Shown piece by piece: positions 1 through 8,030 of a stretch of 64,000 nt of DNA. Below the pieces are notes generated by a model. The model saw only the letters and a list, made by a program, of their open reading frames with translations, had not been told where the DNA came from and ran no database searches. Numbering within the stretch: position 1 is the stretch's first letter; each line of letters opens with the position of its first letter. Made by a program: the position numbers and the translations under genes. The DNA comes from Pseudoalteromonas sp. T1lg88 (GTDB lineage: Bacteria; Pseudomonadota; Gammaproteobacteria; Enterobacterales; Alteromonadaceae), in assembly GCF_002964765.1 (NCBI RefSeq), contig NZ_PQCF01000032.1, forward strand, positions 310,001 to 374,000. Reading direction: 5' to 3'.

Positions 1-1319
1 TTATCCGGATCCGGGGTGTCGGCAGCCCAGCCTAATAGCACGCTGTCGTGGCGATGCTCATCAACACGCTGCAAAAAGGTGTTCCATTCGTATTCGACGA
101 TACGCACCTTAATACCCACCTCGCGCAGGTCGCTTTGCATCAGCTCCGCCATTTTGCGGGCGTTAGGGTTGTAGATTCGACTTACCGGCATGGCCCAAAT
201 ACTCATATCAAAGCCATTTTCATAACCGGCTTCGGTCAGCAGCTCCCGGGCCTTGTCCGGATTGTATTCGGGCAGGTTGTTTTGTTCCTGATAGGCCCAG
301 CTGATGGGCGGCAACATAGAAGTGGCTTTAACACCCTGGCCGTAATACACCGCCTGCATGATTTTATCGACATTAATGGCGTGGGCAAGGGCGCGGCGCA
401 CATCGGGGTCGTTAAAGGGCACGCGCTCAGTGTTAAAGGCCCAATAGCCGATGTTTAAATTATCCTGTTGCTGCAAGTCTATGTCGCTGCGCTCGCGTAA
501 TACATCGAGCTGAGTGGCGCTGGGGTGCGGAGTAACGTCGCATTCCTTGGTCAACAGCTTAACGATGCGCGTGGTACCGTTGGGGGTGATATCGAACACC
601 AGCTGGTCGAGGTTCACCTGATGCTCCCAGTAATCCGGGTGGCTGTAATAGCGAATAAAGCGGTCCCGTTGAAACTCGCGATAAACAAAGGGACCTGTGC
701 CCACCGGATACTGATCAAACAGCTCCATACGCTCGCTTTCCATCAGCTTCATGGCATATTCCCGCGAGGTGATGGCGGCAAAGTCGGTGGCCAGGTTGGC
801 TAAAAAGCTGCTCTCGGCGTTAAAAAGCTCAAAGGTCACCTGATATTCTGAATCTTTGCGAATATTGCGGATCAATTGATCTAAGCCAACACTTTGAAAA
901 TATGGGTAATTGGCTTCACCGACAAAGTGATAGGGGTTATAAACATCGAATAAACGATTGAAGGAGAAAACCACATCATCGGCGTTAAGCAGGCGTGTTG
1001 GCGTAAAATAGGCGGTGGTGTGAAACTGCACATCTTCACGCAGTTTAAAGGTGATTTCTGTGCCATCTTTGTTGATTTGCCAACTGGTGGCGAGCTCGGG
1101 AATAAACTCACCGGTGACCGGGTCGATACGCAGCAAGCGGTTGTACAGTTGTTTGGAAATGAGGTCTATGGTGGAGCCGGAGGTGGTCACCTGGGGGTTA
1201 AATGACACCGGGTTGGCTTCGGCGCAGTACACCATGCCTTCTATGGGCGCATAGCGGGCATCTTCATTTTGGCACCCGGCGAGAACCACCGCCACAGTGC
1301 CTAACAACCATTTATACAC
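1..1319 (-). CDS. sapA: SapA-like peptide ABC transporter substrate-binding lipoprotein (3' end outside window)
   Basis: Extracytoplasmic solute-binding protein of the SBP_bac_5 (peptide/nickel) family, which delivers peptides to an inner-membrane ABC importer. The frame is open from a GTG at 1317-1319 to the window edge, about 439 codons. The N-terminus is a lipoprotein signal (VYKWLLGTVAVVLAGC) with lipobox LAGC, so the protein should be lipid-anchored in the periplasm. Family motifs visible further on include LLGWAADTPDPDN near the window edge. The GTG is preceded in frame by CCC and the TAG stop of pspF, so the two genes are almost certainly co-transcribed. A sap operon close to pspF is known in related bacteria, which supports SapA rather than another oligopeptide-binding protein. 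The C-terminus is not visible. Confidence 0.88.
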   Translation of the reverse strand, partial: MYKWLLGTVAVVLAGCQNEDARYAPIEGMVYCAEANPVSFNPQVTTSGSTIDLISKQLYNRLLRIDPVTGEFIPELATSWQINKDGTEITFKLREDVQFHTTAYFTPTRLLNADDVVFSFNRLFDVYNPYHFVGEANYPYFQSVGLDQLIRNIRKDSEYQVTFELFNAESSFLANLATDFAAITSREYAMKLMESERMELFDQYPVGTGPFVYREFQRDRFIRYYSHPDYWEHQVNLDQLVFDITPNGTTRIVKLLTKECDVTPHPSATQLDVLRERSDIDLQQQDNLNIGYWAFNTERVPFNDPDVRRALAHAINVDKIMQAVYYGQGVKATSMLPPISWAYQEQNNLPEYNPDKARELLTEAGYENGFDMSIWAMPVSRIYNPNARKMAELMQSDLREVGIKVRIVEYEWNTFLQRVDEHRHDSVLLGWAADTPDPD

Positions 1320-1322
1320 GGG

Positions 1323-2414
1323 CTAAGCCTCTTGTTTTTGCTGCGAATCAAGCAAATTGTATTTCTTTAAATATCCTCTCAGTTGATGATACGTTAATCC
1401 GAGCATTTGTGCAGTTTTCTTTTGATTAAATTGACTAAATTTAAGCGCTTGGCGCAACAGTTCGGTTTCGTATTCGGCGGATAGCTGCTTTAGATCGCAC
1501 GGGAAGCTAAAGCCAGGCAGGGTCGGGCTGCTCGGCGCGGTTGCCGCGGCTGGAACATCAGAACTTGGTGTTTGCTCGTGAGCGCTTGATAAGGGCATAG
1601 CAGCTTTACGGTTACTCGAGGCTTGCGGTCGAAATGGACTGGCAAAAGGGTCGAGATGTATGCTGTGTACCGCCAGGTCTTCACTGCCGTGGCGATAAAG
1701 ACTGCGCTCGATAACATTTTTCAATTCGCGCACATTGCCGGGCCAGTGATATTCCAACAGAGCTTGTTTGGCGCGGGTGGTAAAGCCGCTGAAAAGCTCC
1801 CAGCCTAGGTTGCGGGCCATGTTGATGGCGAAGTGCTCTGCCAATAACAGTATATCTTCCTGGCGCTCACGTAGTGGCGGCAAGGTGATCACATCAAAGG
1901 CCAGGCGGTCGAGCAGGTCATGGCGAAAGTGCCCGCTCTCGGCCAGGCTGGGCAAGTCTTCATTGGTGGCACATATTAACCGGGTGTCGACCTTGATAGG
2001 CGCGCGGCCACCGACTCGTTCAAACTCACCATATTCAATAACGCGCAGTAGTTTTTCCTGCACCGCGGCGGGGGTATTGGCGAGTTCATCGAGGAACAGG
2101 GTGCCACCATTGGCGCGCTCGAAACGGCCTTCATGACGTTTGCTGGCGCCGGTAAAGGCACCGCTTTCATGGCCGAAAAGCTCGCTTTCAAGCAGGTTTT
2201 CATTTAAAGCCGCGCAGTTCAGGCTGACATAGTTTTGATCCCAACGGCGCGAGAGGTAGTGCAAACGGGCGGCGATCAGCTCTTTACCTGTACCGCGCTC
2301 ACCAATAACCAGTACGGGCTTATCCAGCGGCGCCAGTTGCGAAACCTGATCGAGTACGGATAAAAAACTGTCTGATTGGCCGAGTAGATTGTCATTTTTA
2401 CTAAACTGACTCAT
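1323..2414 (-). CDS. pspF: Psp operon transcriptional activator PspF
   Basis: Sigma54-dependent enhancer-binding protein that activates the phage-shock operon; PspA normally inhibits it. The AAA+ domain starts almost at the N-terminus, with no receiver or sensor domain, as is typical of PspF. Walker A GERGTGKE is at residues 38-45, the sigma54-contacting GAFTGA loop at 85-90, and a Walker B-like LFLDEL at 106-111. A Fis-type helix-turn-helix lies at the C-terminus (KKTAQMLGLTYHQLRGYLKKY). At 363 aa it is slightly longer than E. coli PspF because of an alanine/serine/proline-rich linker before the DNA-binding domain. It is divergent from pspABC across a 189-bp control region. sapA follows in the same frame 3 nt after the TAG stop. 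Confidence 0.96.
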   Translation of the reverse strand: MSQFSKNDNLLGQSDSFLSVLDQVSQLAPLDKPVLVIGERGTGKELIAARLHYLSRRWDQNYVSLNCAALNENLLESELFGHESGAFTGASKRHEGRFERANGGTLFLDELANTPAAVQEKLLRVIEYGEFERVGGRAPIKVDTRLICATNEDLPSLAESGHFRHDLLDRLAFDVITLPPLRERQEDILLLAEHFAINMARNLGWELFSGFTTRAKQALLEYHWPGNVRELKNVIERSLYRHGSEDLAVHSIHLDPFASPFRPQASSNRKAAMPLSSAHEQTPSSDVPAAATAPSSPTLPGFSFPCDLKQLSAEYETELLRQALKFSQFNQKKTAQMLGLTYHQLRGYLKKYNLLDSQQKQEA

Positions 2415-2538
2415 TTACACTAACTCTTAGTAATATTTGCTAAAGCTTAGTGTATTTCATTATTTGACGATTAGAAAGAGGTTTGTTAAAAGTGGTATAA
2501 CTAAATGAAAAATATGGCTTTATTAAGTTATTTTAAAG

Positions 2539-2555
2539 TTGGCAAGCTACTTGAT
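2539..2555 (+). promoter_or_regulatory. Candidate sigma54 (-24/-12) promoter of pspABC
   Basis: TTGGCA-N6-TTGAT matches the sigma54 consensus TTGGCAC-R-N4-TTGCW in spacing (GG then 10 nt to the -12 dinucleotide). The only departure at an important position is GA instead of GC at -12. It would start transcription near 2566, about 38 nt upstream of the pspA ATG. Its position between divergent pspF and pspA fits known PspF control. Confidence 0.7.
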
Positions 2556-2603
2556 ACCACCTAGAGTAGTCAACGAAGACTTCTACATTTGAGGTATAAG
2601 ATT

Positions 2604-3275
2604 ATGGGAATTTTCTCACGTTTTGCAGATATCGTTAATTCGAATATCAATGCCATTTTAGACAAGGCTGAAGATCCTGAAAAGATGGTACGCCTGATCA
2701 TTCAGGAAATGGAAGACACCTTGGTTGAGGTGCGTTCTACTTCGGCAAAAACACTGGCGGAAAAGAAAGACCTTAGCCGTCGTTTAGAAACACTGAACAA
2801 ACAGGTTGAGCAGTGGCAGGAAAAAGCCGAGCTGGCGCTGTCGAAAGACCGTGAAGACCTGGCTCGTGCTGCGCTTATCGAAAAGAACAAGGCGGCGGAA
2901 GCCCAAGTGGCTTTAGAGCGCGAGATGGAGCACGTTGAAGAGCACATCAATAAGCTACAGCAAGAGATCAGCACCTTGCAGGAAAAGCTAAGCGATGCCA
3001 AGGCCCGTCAAAAAGCCATTATTTTACGTCAGCGCTCGGTGCAATCGCGCCTTGATGTGAAGAAAACCCTTGATGGTAACAAGGTGCAGGATGCCCTTGA
3101 TAAGTTTGAGCGTTACGAAACTAAAATCGACGGTTTAGAAGCCCAGGTTGAGTCTTACGAGCTAGGTCAAAAGTCACTATCCGACGAGATTGAACAGTTG
3201 GAAAAAGACGAGAAGATCGACGACGAATTGTCGGCGCTTAAAGCGAAAATGGGTAAAAGTGATAAAGCAGAATAA
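2604..3275 (+). CDS. pspA: Phage shock protein A (PspA/IM30 family)
   Basis: ESCRT-III-like membrane-stabilising protein that coats damaged inner membrane and holds PspF inactive when unstressed. The 223-aa product is almost entirely helical and charged, with a long coiled coil and the family N-terminus MGIFSRFADIVNSNIN (amphipathic helix). The ATG at 2604 was chosen over an in-frame TTG at 2589 because it matches the family start and is preceded by GAGG at 2591. It is the first gene of the psp operon, behind the sigma54-type promoter, and pspB follows after 82 nt containing an inverted repeat. Identification is firm. Confidence 0.97.
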   Translation: MGIFSRFADIVNSNINAILDKAEDPEKMVRLIIQEMEDTLVEVRSTSAKTLAEKKDLSRRLETLNKQVEQWQEKAELALSKDREDLARAALIEKNKAAEAQVALEREMEHVEEHINKLQQEISTLQEKLSDAKARQKAIILRQRSVQSRLDVKKTLDGNKVQDALDKFERYETKIDGLEAQVESYELGQKSLSDEIEQLEKDEKIDDELSALKAKMGKSDKAE

Positions 3276-3284
3276 CAATGATTA

Positions 3285-3320
3285 GTGGGCGAGCTCGACA
3301 AGTTTCACGGCTACGCCCAC
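3285..3320 (+). other. Inverted repeat between pspA and pspB
   Basis: GTGGGCG (3285-3291) and CGCCCAC (3314-3320) can form a stem around a 22-nt loop. There is no U-tract, so it is unlikely to be a full terminator. It could stabilise the pspA message or reduce pspBC expression relative to pspA. That role is inference. Confidence 0.4.
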
Positions 3321-3357
3321 ACTTATAATACGCCGAAGCAACAGGCAGGAGAGGAAG

Positions 3358-3591
3358 ATGTTTGATTTTGATTTATTAATGCCCCCCATAGTTATATTTA
3401 TGATATTCGTGGCGCCGCTGTGGCTTATTCTGCACTACCGCAGTAAAAAGCAAGTAAGCCAGGGTTTGAGCGAACACGAGCATCGTCAATTGAATGAGCT
3501 GGCGCATAAGGCCGAAAAAATGGCCGAGCGTATTCATACGCTGGAAACCTTGCTCGATCAGGAATCTCCGCAGTGGAGGAATAAGGTATGA
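3358..3591 (+). CDS. pspB: Phage shock protein B
   Basis: Small inner-membrane sensor protein that, with PspC, detects membrane stress and relieves PspA inhibition of PspF. The 77-aa product has one N-terminal transmembrane helix (about residues 7-26, PPIVIFMIFVAPLWLILHY) followed by a basic RSKK and a cytoplasmic coiled-coil region (LNELAHKAEKMAERIHTLETLL), the standard PspB layout and length. A good Shine-Dalgarno (AGGAGAGGAAG) precedes the ATG. The stop overlaps the pspC start (ATGA), implying translational coupling. Confidence 0.95.
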   Translation: MFDFDLLMPPIVIFMIFVAPLWLILHYRSKKQVSQGLSEHEHRQLNELAHKAEKMAERIHTLETLLDQESPQWRNKV

Positions 3592-3986
3592 GCACTAAAC
3601 GCGAACTCTATCGCGACCCCAAACGCGGTAAATTAGCCGGGGTGTGTGCGGGGCTCAGCGACTACTTTAATATCGAGCTGTGGCTGGTACGCATTATTTT
3701 TGTGACCGCCGTACTGCTTTCCGGTGGCTCACTGCCTGTCGTCGCCTATATTGCCGCCTGGTTTATTCTTGACACCAAACCTGCCGAGGATACCAAAGGT
3801 GAAGCCCAGAAAGCGGCACATGTGGGCGAAGTAAAAGCCAAGGTGTGGCAAAAGGGTGAGCCGCCGCGCAGGGCACTGAAAGATTTAAAAGAGTTTATGA
3901 CGGATTTGGATACACGTATTCAACGTATGGAAACCCATGTGACCTCGCCAACCTTTACGGTGAGCCGAGAAATAAACAAACTCTAA
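3588..3986 (+). CDS. pspC: Phage shock protein C
   Basis: Inner-membrane partner of PspB in stress sensing. It has the PspC domain at the N-terminus (RELYRDPKRGKLAGVCAGLSDYF), a hydrophobic hairpin or transmembrane stretch at about residues 31-62, and a charged C-terminal region of about 70 aa including LKEFMTDLDTRIQRMETHV, a likely coiled coil that would contact PspA/PspB. The 132-aa length is typical. It overlaps pspB by 4 nt. No pspD or pspE follows; the operon continues, past a terminator-like hairpin, into ycjX. Confidence 0.95.
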   Translation: MSTKRELYRDPKRGKLAGVCAGLSDYFNIELWLVRIIFVTAVLLSGGSLPVVAYIAAWFILDTKPAEDTKGEAQKAAHVGEVKAKVWQKGEPPRRALKDLKEFMTDLDTRIQRMETHVTSPTFTVSREINKL

Positions 3987-4005
3987 TAATCCCATCCTGC
4001 CCAAT

Positions 4006-4036
4006 GGATAAGCTGACCCCGTCGGCTTATCCTTTT
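4006..4036 (+). terminator. Terminator-like hairpin after pspC, in the ycjX leader
   Basis: A 12-bp stem with one G-U pair (GGATAAGCTGAC / GTCGGCTTATCC), a CCC loop, and TTTTATT following. It ends only 26 nt before the ycjX start codon, so ycjXF transcription from the psp promoter would have to read through it. Confidence 0.8.
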
Positions 4037-4062
4037 ATTGTTATAAGGATAAAGGAGCTAAT

Positions 4063-5454
4063 TTGTCCTACTCTCGCCTTGACACACTTAAAGATAAAGC
4101 TAAGAAAACACTGCAGCGCACCCTTGATGGTCATATCACACTGGCGGTGACCGGCCTGTCAGGCAGCGGAAAAACTGCGTTTATTACCGCCTTGGTACAT
4201 CATTTAAGCGAGCAGGCCAATGATAAAAACCTGCCGTTTTTTCGCGTTATGCGTGAAGGACGCCATATAGCGACCGCCCAGGTGCCACAAAAAGCGCTGA
4301 ATATTCCAACCTTTGGCTATCGTCATGCGATTGAAAGCATTACTCAGGAGCCACCACAATGGCCACAATCCACCAAGCGCATTAATACATTGCGCTTGGC
4401 CATGCGCTATCGTCCCGAACGCGGGCTGCGGGCGCAACTTGGCGACACCGCAACCCTGACCATAGATTTAATCGATTACCCCGGCGAATGGTTAATGGAC
4501 TTACCCATGTTGAACATGGATTACGCCACCTGGAGTGAACGTCAGCTCACCATGCTCAATTCCAGAGTGCGTCGCGTCCATAGCGAGGCTTTTTTAGCGC
4601 AACTGGCTGACTTTGATAGTCAGGCTCAGGTGGACGAGGGGCAGCTTAAGGCGCTCAGCAATGAATATAAGCAGACGCTTACGGCCATAAAGGCCCATGC
4701 CCATGCCGCCAATTTGCAGCCCGGGCGCATGCTTATTCCAGGTGAACTGGAAGGGGCGCCGCTGTTGGCTTTTTTCCCATGCCCAACGCCGGATCTACAG
4801 GGCGAAAACACCCAGTACAAGCAGTTGGAAGCGCGCTTTGAGGCCTATAAAAATCAGGTGGTTAAGCCGTTTTATAAGGACTATTTCTGCCGTTTTGACC
4901 GCCAGGTGGTGCTGGTGGATTTACTTCAGGCATTAAAACTCGGTCCGGACATTTTTGCCGAGCAGGCCGAAGCCATTACCGAGCTACTGGCGTTTTTCGA
5001 ATACGGTAAAAGCAACCTGTTGCGACGCTTGTTCCGCCCCAATATAGATAAGCTGTTGTTTGTGGCCAATAAGGCGGATCAGGTGGGGGTTAATTACCAT
5101 CAGGATTTAGCCTTGCTGCTTCATGACTTAGTAAAGGCCAAGGCCAACGAGCTTGCCTTTGCCGGAGTTGAAGTGGACACCATGGCCATGGCCGGGGTGT
5201 GTGCCACCCAAAGCAAGATGGTGAGCGAGCAAGGGCGTGATCTGCACTGTATTTACGGTAAACCCTTGAATGAAGGAAACTGGCTCACCTATTTACCACC
5301 GCAACCGCCGAGGCATCGTCTAAGCGAAGGCCAGTGGCCAAAGCAAGGTTTTGATTATATTGATTTTGCGCCGCTGCCTGGCAATGACGGCAAGTTGCGT
5401 CATATGCGCCTCGACCATGCCTTAGAATTTTTATTGGGAGATAAGCTGCGATGA
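4063..5454 (+). CDS. ycjX: YcjX family P-loop GTPase-like protein (DUF463)
   Basis: Predicted nucleotide-binding protein of the YcjX family, linked by genome context to the phage-shock response; its precise activity is not established. The P-loop GLSGSGKT is at residues 31-38 and an NKAD motif resembling the GTPase G4 element occurs near residue 345. Its 463 aa match E. coli YcjX closely in length. Translation is predicted from TTG 4063 because an excellent AAAGGAG lies 5 nt upstream and no earlier ATG fits. It overlaps ycjF by ATGA, so the two are coupled. The order psp-ycjX-ycjF is conserved in gammaproteobacteria. Confidence 0.93.
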   Translation: MSYSRLDTLKDKAKKTLQRTLDGHITLAVTGLSGSGKTAFITALVHHLSEQANDKNLPFFRVMREGRHIATAQVPQKALNIPTFGYRHAIESITQEPPQWPQSTKRINTLRLAMRYRPERGLRAQLGDTATLTIDLIDYPGEWLMDLPMLNMDYATWSERQLTMLNSRVRRVHSEAFLAQLADFDSQAQVDEGQLKALSNEYKQTLTAIKAHAHAANLQPGRMLIPGELEGAPLLAFFPCPTPDLQGENTQYKQLEARFEAYKNQVVKPFYKDYFCRFDRQVVLVDLLQALKLGPDIFAEQAEAITELLAFFEYGKSNLLRRLFRPNIDKLLFVANKADQVGVNYHQDLALLLHDLVKAKANELAFAGVEVDTMAMAGVCATQSKMVSEQGRDLHCIYGKPLNEGNWLTYLPPQPPRHRLSEGQWPKQGFDYIDFAPLPGNDGKLRHMRLDHALEFLLGDKLR

Positions 5455-6500
5455 GCGACGAAGTAAAGTTGAGCGCCGGACGCCGCATACAAGAGCAAGG
5501 CCCTAAGCAGGTCGCAGAAGAACTAAAAGGTGCACAGATAGTGGCGCGCACCGAGCAGGCACCAATCAGCGATGAAGAAGCTGTGTTTGGTGATGAGTCT
5601 GAGCTTGAACAAAGTATTGAAATGACAATCAAGGGCCGCAAGGGCTCCTTGTTAAAACGCTTATTCGTATTTTTACTGCTGAGTTTAATCCTGGTGGAGA
5701 CCGGGCTAAGCATTATGGCCAGCTTTGCCACCGCATGGTGGTTAGGTGCCTTATACAGCGCCGTGATCGCCTTGGCTGTACTATTAATGGGGCGCTTGTT
5801 ATGGCGTGAACTGGTGAATTTAAAGCGTTTAAAAGTCAACCAACATCATCAGCAGCAGGCCGAGCGTTTGCTCGAGAGCGAGCAAATAGGGCAGGCTTTG
5901 CCCTGGTTACAAAGTGTGAATCAAATTCAAACCCACCCAGAATTTGAAACTTTTAAGGCCCGCATTGGCGATCATTTAAGCGACCGCGAGGTGATGATTT
6001 TATATCGCGATACCTTGTTGGTCAGTCAGGACCAACAAGCCAAGAAGTTGATCAATCGTTATGCGGTGGAGTCTGCTGTGCTGGTGTCGGTCAGCCCTTT
6101 AGCCGTGGTCGATATGCTGGCGGTGCTGTGGCGCGGTTTAAAGCTTGTGGATACCTTGGCTAATAACTATGGCCTGGCGCTCGGTTATATGAGCCGGGTG
6201 CGCTTATACCGCAGTTTGCTTAAGCAGATGCTGTTTGTCGGTTCCACCGAAATGCTCGCAGATTTGGCCGCCACTGCCTTTGGCGGCAAGTTGTTGAGCG
6301 TGTTGTCGACTCGGGCGGCGCAGGGCCTCAGTGCCGGCGTGCTCACCGCACGTATCGGCTATAAAACCATGGAGCTCTGTCGTCCCTTACCGCGGCTTGA
6401 AGCCAAACCTTCGCTGCTTAGGGCCACGGTGAAAAGTTTGGCCAGTCGTCTGGCTCGCGCCGATAAGCAAAATAATGAAGAGCAAAAAAACGTCAACTAA
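5451..6500 (+). CDS. ycjF: YcjF family inner-membrane protein (UPF0283)
   Basis: Membrane protein of the YcjF/UPF0283 family, the usual partner of YcjX; its function is unknown but it is associated with the Psp regulon. The first 75 residues are hydrophilic, followed by two transmembrane helices (about residues 76-95 and 101-121) and a long C-terminal domain with further hydrophobic stretches. The 349-aa length is close to the family norm. It overlaps ycjX by 4 nt. Unlike E. coli, tyrR does not follow; the next gene is methionine gamma-lyase behind a terminator that overlaps the ycjF stop codon. Confidence 0.92.
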   Translation: MSDEVKLSAGRRIQEQGPKQVAEELKGAQIVARTEQAPISDEEAVFGDESELEQSIEMTIKGRKGSLLKRLFVFLLLSLILVETGLSIMASFATAWWLGALYSAVIALAVLLMGRLLWRELVNLKRLKVNQHHQQQAERLLESEQIGQALPWLQSVNQIQTHPEFETFKARIGDHLSDREVMILYRDTLLVSQDQQAKKLINRYAVESAVLVSVSPLAVVDMLAVLWRGLKLVDTLANNYGLALGYMSRVRLYRSLLKQMLFVGSTEMLADLAATAFGGKLLSVLSTRAAQGLSAGVLTARIGYKTMELCRPLPRLEAKPSLLRATVKSLASRLARADKQNNEEQKNVN

Positions 6501-6515
6501 GGTTGACGCTTTTTT
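6491..6515 (+). terminator. Intrinsic terminator of psp-ycjXF operon
   Basis: Stem CGTCAAC / GTTGACG with a TAAG loop, preceded by A7 and followed by CTTTTTT. The ycjF TAA stop (6498-6500) lies in the loop. Confidence 0.85.
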
Positions 6516-6608
6516 GGCCCTAAAATGGTGTTAGCTGGCCGTCCAAGCGGCTAGCGTGCTTGTTTTTCAAACAATTATGCCCCTATTTTAAAAGAAAAAA
6601 GGTGCATT

Positions 6609-7793
6609 ATGAGCAAACACACATACACAGACCAAACCCTTTGCATCCACAGCGAGCAAGGTCGACAGGATCCTCACAGGGCGCTGGCCGCGCCCTTATA
6701 CCAAACCTCTACTTTTGTTTTCGACAATACAGCGCAAGGGGCCGCACGCTTTGCCGGTGAAGAAGCGGGTTATATTTATTCGCGCCTGGGCAACCCCACG
6801 GTACGCGAGCTTGAAGAGCGACTGGCGGCACTTGAACAATGTGAAGATGCAGCGGCCTGCGCCACGGGTATGGGCGCGGTATCGGCGGCGGTCATGAGCT
6901 TTTTAAGCGCCGGCGATCACCTGATCGCCTCCAGCACAGTGTATGGCTGCACCTATGCCTTATTCAGTCATCTGCTCACTCGCTATGGTGTAGAAGTGAC
7001 CTTTGTCGATTTCAGTGATCTGGACGCCATTAAGGCGGCGCGCCGACCGAACACTAAAATGGTATTTCTGGAAACCCCGGCTAACCCGAATATGAGGGTG
7101 TATGATCTTGAGCAGATCTGTGCTTTTGCCAAAATGCATCAGTTGATAAGCGTTGTTGATAACACCTTCTTGACCCCGTTGTTGCAAAAACCGGCCACCT
7201 TGGGTGCGGATTTAGTAGTACACAGCGCCACAAAATACCTAAATGGTCATGGCGATGTAGTGGCAGGCCTGGTATGTGGCAGCGCCGAGCATATAGAAAC
7301 CATAAAATTTACCGTGCTTAAGGACATAGGCGCGACCATGAGCCCGTTCGACGCCTGGTTGATCCTGCGTGGTTTAAAAACCCTGTCGGTACGCATGCAG
7401 GCGCATTGCCAAGGGGCACATAAGGTGGCCGAGTATTTGGCCGCTCACGAAAAAATTGAAAAGGTGTATTACCCTGGTCTGGCAGGGGACCCCGGCCATG
7501 CTTTTATCGGCACGCAGATGAAAGACGCAGGCGGGGTGATTGCATTTGAGCTTAAAGCCTCGTTAGAAAAGACGGAGACCTTTATAAATTCGCTTGAGCT
7601 TTGCACCTTGGCCGTGAGTTTAGGTGACACCGAAACCCTGATACAGCATCCGGCCTCGATGACACACTCCACCTATGAGCCTGAGCAGCGCCGCGCCGCC
7701 GGGATAAGCGATGGCCTGGTACGCATTTCCATTGGTCTTGAAGATGTTAATGAAATTATTGCGGATTTAGAAATGGGCTTGGCGTCCATTTAA
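6609..7793 (+). CDS. megL: Methionine gamma-lyase (PLP-dependent)
   Basis: Cys/Met-metabolism fold-type I PLP enzyme, expected to convert L-methionine to methanethiol, 2-oxobutyrate and ammonia. Family residues are visible: Tyr57 and Arg59 (YSRLGNP), Tyr112-Gly-Cys114, Asp184 (VVDNTF), and the PLP lysine Lys209 (SATKYLNGHG). Cys114 corresponds to Cys116 of Pseudomonas putida methionine gamma-lyase, the residue that separates this enzyme from cystathionine gamma-lyase and beta-lyase, so the specific call is reasonable. Length (394 aa) is normal. It is monocistronic, with terminators on both sides. A track start at 6609 is supported by ...GGTGCATT upstream. Confidence 0.9.
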   Translation: MSKHTYTDQTLCIHSEQGRQDPHRALAAPLYQTSTFVFDNTAQGAARFAGEEAGYIYSRLGNPTVRELEERLAALEQCEDAAACATGMGAVSAAVMSFLSAGDHLIASSTVYGCTYALFSHLLTRYGVEVTFVDFSDLDAIKAARRPNTKMVFLETPANPNMRVYDLEQICAFAKMHQLISVVDNTFLTPLLQKPATLGADLVVHSATKYLNGHGDVVAGLVCGSAEHIETIKFTVLKDIGATMSPFDAWLILRGLKTLSVRMQAHCQGAHKVAEYLAAHEKIEKVYYPGLAGDPGHAFIGTQMKDAGGVIAFELKASLEKTETFINSLELCTLAVSLGDTETLIQHPASMTHSTYEPEQRRAAGISDGLVRISIGLEDVNEIIADLEMGLASI

Positions 7794-7831
7794 AATCGAC
7801 TGTATCAAAAACGTTACAAGTATTTATTGTT

Positions 7832-7862
7832 CACCCCTTTAAAATAAAGGGGTGTTTATTTT
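7832..7862 (+). terminator. Intrinsic terminator after megL
   Basis: Perfect 9-bp stem CACCCCTTT / AAAGGGGTG with an AAAAT loop, then TTTATTTTT. Confidence 0.88.
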
Positions 7863-7874
7863 TCGAAACTCAGG

Positions 7875-7892
7875 TGTATTTTTATCTTTACG
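7875..7892 (+). promoter_or_regulatory. Candidate TyrR-type operator upstream of phhA
   Basis: TGTATT-N6-TTTACG resembles the TyrR box TGTAAA-N6-TTTACA and keeps the G and C that are 14 bp apart. Three of the twelve arm positions differ. It lies about 140 nt upstream of the phhA start. TyrR or PhhR control of phhAB is known in related bacteria; this site is a pattern match only. Confidence 0.33.
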
Positions 7893-8030
7893 TGTTTGCG
7901 GGTTTGCCCAAAACCCATATCGACTCCATCTATTACAAATTTTCGTACTTTTACTTAGTATCTGGTTAACACAGATTAGCTGCCAATGGCGTATTTAGGT
8001 GCGCGGTTGGTCGAAGATGCAAAGGTTATT

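Noticed and set aside
48-803. Plus-strand open frames opposite the first gene.
   Set aside because: The minus strand encodes a clear SapA-type protein with family motifs; the plus frames have none.
5285-5839. Minus-strand open frame of 184 codons over ycjX/ycjF.
   Set aside because: Both plus-strand genes are recognised families and overlap by ATGA, so this frame is a shadow.
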